12,578 nt of DNA from contig JARIHM010000120.1 of assembly GCA_029288275.1 (NCBI GenBank), forward strand, positions 1 to 12,578, in the 5' to 3' direction. The notes under the pieces are model-generated. The model was not told where the DNA came from and searched no databases. It saw only the letters and a list, made by a program, of their open reading frames with translations. Source of the stretch: Candidatus Saccharimonadota bacterium. Lineage in GTDB: Bacteria; Patescibacteriota; Saccharimonadia; UBA4664. Positions 4,787 to 10,431 of this stretch are shown piece by piece. Each line of letters starts with the position of its first letter. The first letter of the stretch is position 1. The position numbers were made by a program, and so were the translations under genes.

Positions 4787-5092
4787 CTACCCCTAGGCAG
4801 CTGTTACCTGATATTGCTACGCTATACGTGAGGCTAAGACCTCCACAACTAAACGGCTTTGGCGAGCCGATGGTAGAAACTGGAATATCCGTGTTTTAGG
4901 TGGCGTGGTTAATCGCCAAAAGGTTTCTACCAGCCGCGCCACCTAAGCTACGGATGTTTTTGTGCCTCAGAAAAGGAGGCAACTTGGATACAAGAAATAC
5001 TATGATCCAGAGCGAAGACGTTATTACTACCTAAAGTAGTGGGAAAGAAGTTGCCGCTTCTTTCCTCCAGAATATCAAAATAGAGATCAAAG
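4787..5092 (+). other. Gene-poor region with interlocking inverted repeats (possible pseudoknotted RNA or broken gene)
   Basis: No convincing intact gene lies here. Stem A pairs 4871-4880 (TGGTAGAAAC) with 4923-4932. Stem B pairs 4896-4908 with 4934-4946 (13 bp, one G-U) and extends after three weak positions through 4887-4892 with 4950-4955. The order A5', B5', A3', B3' is that of a pseudoknot. Other stems are CGGCT/AGCCG (4854-4869), TGCCTC/GAGGCA (4963-4981) and a 9-bp hairpin 5042-5050/5057-5065. A competing stem TGGCG/CGCCA (4901-4905 with 4914-4918) excludes stem B. One frame (4812-5039) is open except for a TAA at 4944 and ends in a Tyr/Arg-rich stretch (KKYYDPERRRYYYLK), but it has no good start. 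Either a structured RNA or a degenerate small gene is possible. Confidence 0.45.
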
Positions 5093-5121
5093 CTAAAGGG
5101 CTCCTACTGGGAGCCCTTTAG
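5093..5121 (+). terminator. Strong 12-bp hairpin ending the structured region
   Basis: CTAAAGGGCTCC (5093-5104) pairs perfectly with 5110-5121 around TACTG. The CCCTTT end is part of the stem, so the U-tract is short. It could stop transcripts from either side. Confidence 0.6.
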
Positions 5122-5183
5122 GCAAAGGTGGGAGGTTACTTTGAGTTTGGGTTGCTAATGTATATAGGCGCGATACGTTAATA

Positions 5184-5211
5184 TTTACTTATTCAAATTT
5201 TGTGCCATAAT
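5184..5211 (+). promoter_or_regulatory. Promoter of the 197-aa gene
   Basis: TTTACT (5184-5189), 16-bp spacer, CATAAT (5206-5211), predicted start near 5218. This rules out the earlier in-frame TTG at 5200, which lies within the promoter. Confidence 0.65.
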
Positions 5212-5256
5212 ATGGAAGGTAGAACAAAATACTCCACTCCAAGAGAAGGGTGTATT

Positions 5257-5850
5257 ATGCTCCTTGACCGGACTACTGCCGAGAAAACCTTGCTGGAGCC
5301 GCTCGCAACTATCAATCCGCACGCTGATCTGACGCTGGAAGCCAAACAAGCCGCGCATCGGATCGCCGCCGCGCTGGCACTGCCCGAGGCCGAGGAGGCC
5401 ACCCGCTCCGCCATCGCCGAGACGCTGCGCGGTCTGCGACGGGATTCATCGGTTCCGGCCGATGAGCTGCTCCGGCTCCGGCGCAGCGTGGTCATGACCT
5501 GCCTGGCCTACCACGGCTGGCTCGACACAACCTGGCGCCCGATTCACGAGTGGCTGTCAACCAGCCAGAACGGCTCCGGAGGATCGATCTGGCTGAGAGA
5601 GCACCAGGACCAGCTCATCACCCTGAAGTACCTTGACCACGAACGTCAGCTCCAAACTGTCCAACTGACCCTCCGATACAAGCTGGATGATGACGGCGAC
5701 TGGGTGGGGCAAGCGAACGATGACCAATGGGTGGTCATCGGCTACAGCTGGGTAGCTACCTGTGCTATCTGGGCGCTCTCCTTCACACCCGACCGGCCAC
5801 CCCAATGGTTCGAAGGCCTGCTCGCCGGCAGATCGTCCACTACCAGATAA
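5257..5850 (+). CDS. Unknown 197-aa protein (GC-rich single-gene unit 1)
   Basis: The ATG at 5257 follows AGAAGGGTG. The upstream TTG (5200) and ATG (5212) frames overlap the promoter or start site and add a low-complexity leader, so they are rejected. The N-terminal half is Ala/Leu/Glu-rich and helical (about residues 8-80), continuing through VVMTCLAYHGWLDTTWRPIHEW. A Gly/Ser linker near residue 105 leads to a beta-rich second half with LTLRYKLDDDGDWVGQ and WVVIGYSWVATCAIWAL. There is no signal peptide or catalytic motif that I can name. The coding sequence is visibly more GC-rich than the small genes just upstream, with C/G-ending codons. It has its own promoter and a GC-rich downstream hairpin. 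Function unknown. Confidence 0.8.
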   Translation: MLLDRTTAEKTLLEPLATINPHADLTLEAKQAAHRIAAALALPEAEEATRSAIAETLRGLRRDSSVPADELLRLRRSVVMTCLAYHGWLDTTWRPIHEWLSTSQNGSGGSIWLREHQDQLITLKYLDHERQLQTVQLTLRYKLDDDGDWVGQANDDQWVVIGYSWVATCAIWALSFTPDRPPQWFEGLLAGRSSTTR

Positions 5851-5853
5851 CCT

Positions 5854-5908
5854 CACGCCCTGCGGCGTGGCGGCAACGCGCCGCCCGTTGCGGGGCGTTG
5901 TTCGTTCT
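5854..5908 (+). terminator. Probable terminator of the 197-aa gene
   Basis: Two tandem stems are possible: CACGCC/GGCGTG (5854-5869) and GCAACG/CGTTGC (5873-5891). Alternatively a long outer stem forms from ACGCCCTGC (5855-5863) with 5890-5898. A T-containing stretch (TTGTTCGTTCT) follows. Confidence 0.55.
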
Positions 5909-5934
5909 ATCGGGGATATTAATTATGGTTGCTA

Positions 5935-5963
5935 TTGACTAAGCTATTATACTATGATAAAAT
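5935..5963 (+). promoter_or_regulatory. Promoter of the 261-aa gene
   Basis: TTGACT (5935-5940), 17-bp spacer, TAAAAT (5958-5963). The leader of roughly 43 nt contains a tiny ACGGA/TCCGT hairpin just after the likely start. Confidence 0.8.
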
Positions 5964-6013
5964 ATATTTTTACGGAACTTCCGTCGATCTTTCTCTTGAA
6001 GGGATGAAAAGCT

Positions 6014-6799
6014 ATGACCGCAGTCGAACTGCAGGCCGACGTTGCCCGTGCCGTGAGACGCACCGAGGCGTTGCGCGCCTACGGCGTGCAGCAGGCCGTG
6101 CTGGCCGCTGACAACCTCCTGAACACCGACGGCATCTCGATCTACCTGGTCGTGAAGCCCGAGCAGTTCCAGGAGGTGACGGCCGAGCCCGGCTACCGCT
6201 ACCCGACCTGGCTGATCGGCGCCTACGGCGAACTGCTCGTGGCCCTCAGTCACGAGGTGGGTGAGAACGCCACGTTCATCCAGAACGAGGCCCTGGCCAT
6301 CGCACGGCTATGTCTGACCAGTGCCGGCGTCACCGAGAACCCGGAAATGGCGCTGTTCTCCTTGCGTATGATCCTCGCCGAGTCGCCTGAGCTGGACGAC
6401 GGGTACTACAACGTGCCGCGCAGCCAGCTGATGGACCAGCTCCGGGGCGCCAGCGAGGCAGAGCTCAACCAGCTGCTCTCCGACAGCCTGTCGCCGGAGC
6501 TGGAGCAGAAGCTGGCCGCCAACACCAACGACGGCGATGGCTGGCTGGCCGAGCTGCATGAGGTAGCCGGTCCCTGGTGGGACCCGGAGTCCTCCGATCA
6601 CTGGCTCCAGGTCACCGTGGTGCCGAGCTCCGACTCCGCGCAGCTCACCGACGAGCAGGTGCTGGCGGCCTCCCGTTGCACCCGCTTCGGCTTCAATCTC
6701 TACGAGCTGGGCCAAGACAGCGCGGAGCGCGAGGAGATCCGGCGCCACCTGACCAATCCGGCCGAGACGATCGAGCTGGACCAGGTGGAGGCCGTCTAG
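6014..6799 (+). CDS. Unknown 261-aa protein (GC-rich single-gene unit 2)
   Basis: The start is ATG 6014, preceded by GAAGGGATGA; the ATG at 6004 is in another frame. The protein is acidic and soluble, mostly helical: residues 1-55 (MTAVELQADVARAVRRTEAL onward), a hydrophobic helix around residues 65-85 (LIGAYGELLVALSHEV), then an acidic Leu/Glu/Gln region, and a Trp-rich stretch near residues 176-200 (GWLAELHEVAGPWWD). It ends ETIELDQVEAV. No motif, signal peptide or known family is recognised. Codons are overwhelmingly G/C-ended, unlike the ImmA/IrrE operon. It has its own near-consensus promoter and a 15-bp terminator. The general layout matches the genes at 5257 and 6932. Confidence 0.82.
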   Translation: MTAVELQADVARAVRRTEALRAYGVQQAVLAADNLLNTDGISIYLVVKPEQFQEVTAEPGYRYPTWLIGAYGELLVALSHEVGENATFIQNEALAIARLCLTSAGVTENPEMALFSLRMILAESPELDDGYYNVPRSQLMDQLRGASEAELNQLLSDSLSPELEQKLAANTNDGDGWLAELHEVAGPWWDPESSDHWLQVTVVPSSDSAQLTDEQVLAASRCTRFGFNLYELGQDSAEREEIRRHLTNPAETIELDQVEAV

Positions 6800-6816
6800 C
6801 CTCATCCCCTCGCTTA

Positions 6817-6858
6817 CGCCCCGTATCGCGTCAACCAGACGCGGTACGGGGCGGTTTT
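6817..6858 (+). terminator. Intrinsic terminator of the 261-aa gene
   Basis: A 15-bp stem pairs 6817-6831 with 6839-6853 (one T-G pair) around the loop CAACCAG. It is followed by G and TTTT. Confidence 0.93.
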
Positions 6859-6866
6859 CGTAATTA

Positions 6867-6895
6867 TTTACATAAATTGATATTAATGCTATAAT
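6867..6895 (+). promoter_or_regulatory. Promoter of the 163-aa gene
   Basis: TTTACA (6867-6872), 17-bp spacer, TATAAT (6890-6895). It begins 9 bp after the previous gene's T-run. Confidence 0.85.
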
Positions 6896-6931
6896 AGTAA
6901 AAACCGTAGCGACATCCGAAAGGACTGTGTC

Positions 6932-7423
6932 ATGTCGGAAGTACCCCTGAACGAAGCCACCGACTACACCAACGTGCTGGTCGTGCCCGAGAGCCTCGAG
7001 GTCACCGAGACCGCCGACTGGACCTGGGTGCCCAGCAGCCTCCCGGGCCAGTTCTGGCCCCGCCCGTACGCCTACCTCCGGTACGTCCCCGCCAGCGAGC
7101 GCAACTGGATGATGACCATCATCATGGAGGAACAGCAAAGAGCCGACGCTTCCGTGGACCTCGACGCTAGCACCTGGCGCTTCAACCTTCAAAACGCTGG
7201 CGACGGCGGCTGCATGGGCAATGCCACCAGCGCCCGTGAGGGCCAGCTGAGCAGTGCCCAGGGCCTGAGCGGCGCCGTCCTGCTGGTGGCACCCGAGGAC
7301 TTCGACCGGGCCGTGGCTGAGTTCAACCGCCGCGACTACACCAAGTACGCGGTCGTCAGCGTGCCGGGACTCCTCAAGACCTCCGGCAACACCGGGCCCA
7401 CGGTGACCGCTCCGGTCGCTTAA
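6932..7423 (+). CDS. Unknown 163-aa protein (GC-rich single-gene unit 3)
   Basis: The start is ATG 6932 with AAAGGA seven to eight bases upstream, and the stop is TAA. The protein begins MSEVPLNEATDYTNVLVVPE and mixes beta-type stretches with Trp-rich turns (TADWTWVPSSLPGQFWPRPY). It then has a central RNWMMTIIMEEQQRADASVD and a Gly-rich GDGGCMGNAT, and later strands GAVLLVAPEDFDRAVAEFN and YAVVSVPGLL. There is no signal peptide, membrane helix or recognised family. Codon use is strongly G/C-ended, like the previous gene. It has its own promoter (6867-6895) and terminator (7440-7483). Confidence 0.8.
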   Translation: MSEVPLNEATDYTNVLVVPESLEVTETADWTWVPSSLPGQFWPRPYAYLRYVPASERNWMMTIIMEEQQRADASVDLDASTWRFNLQNAGDGGCMGNATSAREGQLSSAQGLSGAVLLVAPEDFDRAVAEFNRRDYTKYAVVSVPGLLKTSGNTGPTVTAPVA

Positions 7424-7439
7424 GCCCGCGAACCCCAAC

Positions 7440-7483
7440 GTGCCCCTCATGCCTCGGCTCAGCCGAGCGTGAGGGGCACTTTT
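7440..7483 (+). terminator. Intrinsic terminator of the 163-aa gene
   Basis: The outer 10-bp stem GTGCCCCTCA/TGAGGGGCAC (7440-7449 with 7470-7479) encloses an inner CTCGGCT/AGCCGAG stem. TTTT follows at 7480-7483. Confidence 0.93.
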
Positions 7484-7535
7484 CGTTATGATCGGTTATA
7501 GAGGGCTCGATCTTTATTTTGTATGAATAATTCCT

Positions 7536-7621
7536 TGGTACCGCTGGTCGGACTCGAACCGACACGGAGTTGCCCCCACTTGATTTTGAGTCAAGCGTGT
7601 CTACCATTCCACCACAGCGGC
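7536..7621 (-). tRNA. tRNA-Leu(CAA)
   Basis: Read on the minus strand, the acceptor stem GCCGCTG pairs with CAGCGGT (one G-U), then A and an encoded CCA. A 3-bp D stem (GTG/CAC) and the anticodon stem CTTGA/TCAAG with loop CTCAAAA give anticodon CAA (codon UUG). There is a class II variable arm (GGGG-GCAA-CTCC). The canonical T arm is GTCGG-TTCGAGT-CCGAC. All conserved positions are normal, in contrast to the tRNA-Ile-like gene at 4151-4225. It is transcribed from a promoter at 7642-7670. Confidence 0.97.
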
Positions 7622-7627
7622 ATACTG

Positions 7628-7656
7628 TTTACGCTAAAAGAATTTTATGATATAAT
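7628..7656 (+). promoter_or_regulatory. Plus-strand promoter, probably for the sortase gene
   Basis: TTTACG (7628-7633), 17-bp spacer, TATAAT (7651-7656). The predicted start near 7663 gives a leader of about 75 nt. It overlaps the tRNA promoter on the other strand. Confidence 0.65.
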
Positions 7657-7670
7657 GATCTATTGGTCAA
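7642..7670 (-). promoter_or_regulatory. Promoter of tRNA-Leu
   Basis: On the minus strand, TTGACC (7670-7665), 17-bp spacer, TAAAAT (7647-7642). The predicted start is about 13 nt before the mature tRNA. Confidence 0.75.
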
Positions 7671-7705
7671 CGAACACGGCTAGCGAAAAGCTCGTTCCCA
7701 GACTA

Positions 7706-7717
7706 TCATAATTATGA
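7706..7717. promoter_or_regulatory. 12-bp perfect palindrome in the sortase leader
   Basis: TCATAATTATGA is its own reverse complement and is flanked by GACT (7701-7704) and AGTC (7722-7725). It lies between the promoter and the sortase start. A dimeric repressor site is possible; no regulator is known. Confidence 0.4.
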
Positions 7718-7737
7718 GATAAAGTCCCGCTGATTAT

Positions 7738-8802
7738 ATGTCGACCTACTCAGATACGCTTGATATTATGCCGCTGCGGCACACCGCCGACCTGCCCCTG
7801 GCCCAGGTGCAGGAAAAGCGTGAGGATCCGGTAAACCATCCGGAGATTGCGGCATTGGCGCGGGCCCGTATTGCCAATCTGCCAGAGCACCCTATCCTGG
7901 GCCACCAAGAAGTCGCTTCCATACCAACCAGCGAACTAGTGACCGACCGCTCGGTGCTTGCCGGCCAGCTCCGGACCATCCCGGCAGCGCAGCGGCGGCA
8001 GCTGCCGCCCTGGGCACGCTCCGTACTGACATTCGCAGGCATTTTTATTGCCATGCTACTGTTGTTTAAATCGCCGATCATCTGGAGCCAGGTGAGCTAC
8101 CTGTTTGAAAAACAGCCTACGCAGAGCACCAGCATAACGCCGGCCAGTTCGGTGATTCCCGCTGATCCTACCATCACCATTCCCAAGATCAATGTACATG
8201 CGCCCATTGTGTACGAGCAGAGTGTGGCTGAAGCAGACGTTCAAAAGGCGCTCGAAAGCGGCATCGATCACTATGGCAACACCCCGGCACCGGGCCAGGG
8301 AGGCAATGCCGTATTCTTTGGCCACTCCTCCAATGACTGGTGGGAGCCGGGCAACTTTAAATTCGTGTTTGTGCTGCTCGATAAGCTGGCGCCTGGCGAC
8401 CGGTTTAGTATTGATTACCAGTCCGTACGTTATACCTATGAGGTAACCGGCACAAAAGTGGTACTGCCAACTGATTTGAGCGTGCTTACGCAAACCTCGG
8501 AGCCCACCGTCACGCTCATTACTTGCACGCCACCCGGTACGTCGTTTAAGCGGCTCGTGGTGACGGCCAAGCAGGTTGATCCAAGCCCCACGGCGAGCAA
8601 GCCCAAAGCTACGCCAGCCGCCAGCAGCACAGGCAGCAGCAATCTGCCAGGCTCGGCGCCCAGCTTCTGGGATCAGCTAGGCCAGGCCTGGAACGGCGTG
8701 GTACACGGTGTAACGTCGTTATTTGGCGCCGACAACAACGCCAGTCCTTCGGCAAGCCCGCAGGCGTCATCGGCGCCCAACCAGCTACCAGCCGTTAAGT
8801 AG
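7738..8802 (+). CDS. Membrane sortase (transpeptidase) with long low-complexity tail
   Basis: This 354-aa protein has a cytosolic N-terminal region (about 1-92), one membrane helix (about 93-112, RSVLTFAGIFIAMLLLF) and a sortase catalytic domain (about 144-280). H196 lies in FFGHSSNDWW, C263 in TLITCTPPG (the TLxTC motif), and R272 follows in SFKRLVV. Sortases cleave a sorting motif in surface proteins and attach them to the envelope or to each other. The domain opening TITIPKINVHAPIVYE is typical. After the domain comes an unusual tail of about 75 residues rich in Ser/Pro/Ala with a Trp-containing insert (SFWDQLGQAWNGVV). No sortase substrate with an LPxTG-type end is in the window. ATG 7738 lacks a clear Shine-Dalgarno; an in-frame ATG at 7768 is an alternative start. 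Confidence 0.92.
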   Translation: MSTYSDTLDIMPLRHTADLPLAQVQEKREDPVNHPEIAALARARIANLPEHPILGHQEVASIPTSELVTDRSVLAGQLRTIPAAQRRQLPPWARSVLTFAGIFIAMLLLFKSPIIWSQVSYLFEKQPTQSTSITPASSVIPADPTITIPKINVHAPIVYEQSVAEADVQKALESGIDHYGNTPAPGQGGNAVFFGHSSNDWWEPGNFKFVFVLLDKLAPGDRFSIDYQSVRYTYEVTGTKVVLPTDLSVLTQTSEPTVTLITCTPPGTSFKRLVVTAKQVDPSPTASKPKATPAASSTGSSNLPGSAPSFWDQLGQAWNGVVHGVTSLFGADNNASPSASPQASSAPNQLPAVK

Positions 8803-8921
8803 TTCGCTCGCGGAACAAGCGGCGTAGCTGACCGAGGCGCGCTCATTCGTGGCGGAGCAGGCGCCGGCCGCTAAGGCAAGGAGGATTTGGAGCGTGAGCA
8901 GGGTAGGCGGCATTCTTTCTT

Positions 8922-8955
8922 GGTACATTACTGAAAATGGTTTCGGTAATGTACC
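8922..8955. repeat. 15-bp perfect hairpin without a T-run
   Basis: GGTACATTACTGAAA (8922-8936) pairs with 8941-8955 (one T-G) around ATGG. It lies between the convergent sortase and PEGA genes, 28 bp beyond the PEGA stop. Neither side has a U-tract. It probably acts as a bidirectional transcript-end structure. The rest of 8803-8983 holds no gene I can support. Confidence 0.7.
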
Positions 8956-8983
8956 CGAGAGAAGAAGCGAAGCCGGCCGAAGA

Positions 8984-10375
8984 TTACGGCTTAATCGTGA
9001 GCTGCTGTACTCGCACCGACGGGCCATCGGGCATCAATGCAATCACCGAGCGATTATCCGAGGTGCTATAGGCCGGAAATGAACCCGTGAGCAGCCCTAG
9101 ATCGACCGTATTCGTACCGTCAAATTCGCGCCATATCAGATGACCGCCCTGATTCTCAAGCACGTGGAAATTATCAAACCAGGTGAGCGATCGCACATCT
9201 TGAGCGCCGTTAAAGGTATAACTTGTCACGTTATTCAACAGCGCTGAACGTTCCAGGTCATAGGTCAAAATAGTCCCAGCGGCCCAGAATGTTAGCAGAT
9301 GACCATCGGGCGAGAAGCTCGCATTGTCAACATCGCGAGCAATCACGCGCGAAGCCGGATTAGAACCATAAATATCAGTGTAGAGCGTACCCACGTGCGT
9401 CTTGGATGGCACCACCGCTAGCTCATCGGTGCCGCGGTAATTTGTGTAGTCCATGGCGTACGTGTCGCTATCGGGCAGGGCTTGGATGAGCTCCTGCTTG
9501 CGACCACTGCTATCAATACTCCAAAGCGTGCGGCCGAGCTCGGCGGTTTGCACATACAGTACGCGACCCGAAACCACCTGGAACTGGCTTACATTAGTGG
9601 CAAGCACGGCCGACACGGCCTGCGAACCAACATCCAGCCGGCGTAAGCCGTCGGCCGAGATCCAATACAACTGGCGCCAGTTTGCATCACTAAAGGTCAG
9701 CCCCGTGAGTGTAAAACCGTATTGCTGCGTTAGGTTAACGGCGCCGCTGCCATCGGCAGCCATGAGCCGATGAACCTGACCAGTGGTATCCTGCGACACC
9801 ACGAGCAGATGCGAGGCATCATCGCTCCAGGTGAGGCCAGTGACGGTCTCGGCCCCCTGGACCGGAGTAGCGGCTCGCGGGGTGTACGCCTTAACCGGCT
9901 TGCCGCCACCCAGATCCAGAGTGTACACGGCTGGATCAACACCGCCAGTCACGTAGGCTAGGTGCCGATGATCCTTCGACATACTCTGCAGCACAATCTG
10001 TGACCGGGTATCCAGCGTAGCCGTAGCTGGGTGGCGCGGTACCAAAATCACATATTGTGCCAGCGTTACCAGCGGCCACTGGACTGCCAACTGTTTACTC
10101 CACGGATAGTACCCATCTTTACTTAGGCTAAATGTGTAGCTACCACTCTCAAAAGAGGACCGGTACGAGGTCCTTTTACCCGTGGCCTTACCGTCCTTCG
10201 TCACCAAAACTCCCGATGGATTCGATTCAATCATCACCAGGGCAGTTCGAATTAACCGGCCGGTCTTAAAGTTGTAGGCATAACCCTGGCCATAGGCCAC
10301 GAGTAGCACAGTGGCAGCAACAACCAAGGCGGTCAGGCCAATATATCCAAGGATGACGAGAAGGCGACGCAACAT
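8984..10375 (-). CDS. PEGA-domain, beta-propeller membrane-anchored protein
   Basis: This 463-aa protein has an N-terminal membrane anchor at residues 4-28 (RLLVILGYIGLTALVVAATV), then an extracytoplasmic PEGA-type domain at about 48-112. The PEGA marks are the opening IESNPSGVLVTKDGK, then GSYTFSLSKDGYYPW. A TolB/WD40-like propeller follows (about 125-455) with repeated blades such as LTWSDDASHLLVVSQDT, ASFSPDGHLLTFWA and LTWFDNFHVLE. PEGA domains are thought to bind surface polymers, and the propeller may bind protein or glycan; the actual ligand is unknown. ATG 10375 is preferred over GTG 10393 because a TATAGT box (10397-10392) would place the transcript start between them. The gene is divergent from mreB with only 56 bp between starts. 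Confidence 0.85.
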   Translation of the reverse strand: MLRRLLVILGYIGLTALVVAATVLLVAYGQGYAYNFKTGRLIRTALVMIESNPSGVLVTKDGKATGKRTSYRSSFESGSYTFSLSKDGYYPWSKQLAVQWPLVTLAQYVILVPRHPATATLDTRSQIVLQSMSKDHRHLAYVTGGVDPAVYTLDLGGGKPVKAYTPRAATPVQGAETVTGLTWSDDASHLLVVSQDTTGQVHRLMAADGSGAVNLTQQYGFTLTGLTFSDANWRQLYWISADGLRRLDVGSQAVSAVLATNVSQFQVVSGRVLYVQTAELGRTLWSIDSSGRKQELIQALPDSDTYAMDYTNYRGTDELAVVPSKTHVGTLYTDIYGSNPASRVIARDVDNASFSPDGHLLTFWAAGTILTYDLERSALLNNVTSYTFNGAQDVRSLTWFDNFHVLENQGGHLIWREFDGTNTVDLGLLTGSFPAYSTSDNRSVIALMPDGPSVRVQQLTIKP

Positions 10376-10391
10376 AAGAATTCTACTGCGC

Positions 10392-10397
10392 ACTATA
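10392..10397 (-). promoter_or_regulatory. -10 box of the PEGA/propeller gene
   Basis: TATAGT on the minus strand, 16 bases before ATG 10375. No clear -35 or Shine-Dalgarno is present. It lies back to back with the mreB -10 box. Confidence 0.45.
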
Positions 10398-10419
10398 GCA
10401 TCTCGGAGGCGGTGGCGTA

Positions 10420-10425
10420 TATACT
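10420..10425 (+). promoter_or_regulatory. -10 box of mreB (leaderless)
   Basis: TATACT followed by ACCCGT and ATG 10432, so exactly six bases. There is no Shine-Dalgarno; the GGAGG at 10406-10410 lies upstream of the -10 box and would not be in the mRNA. Confidence 0.6.
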
Positions 10426-10431
10426 ACCCGT

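Noticed and set aside
4896..4946. Integron attC-like recombination site (long imperfect hairpin)
   Set aside because: The hairpin lacks the RYYYAAC and GTTRRRY core sites, and no integron integrase is present.
4787..5121. tmRNA, RNase P RNA, 6S RNA or hammerhead-type ribozyme
   Set aside because: None of the conserved sequence signatures of these RNAs is readable here, such as tRNA-like tmRNA ends, the RNase P core or CUGAUGA/GAAA. Only secondary-structure potential is supported.
6308..7450. 380-aa minus-strand open frame
   Set aside because: It is antisense to two well-supported genes, passes through a terminator and an AT-rich promoter, and has no ribosome-binding site. It is an effect of strong G/C codon bias on the other strand.
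8785..9027. 80-aa minus frame with a lipoprotein-like stretch (LLALAAGAC)
   Set aside because: It overlaps the ends of both the sortase and the PEGA gene and crosses the hairpin at 8922-8955. It has no promoter or Shine-Dalgarno, and the lipobox fit is poor.
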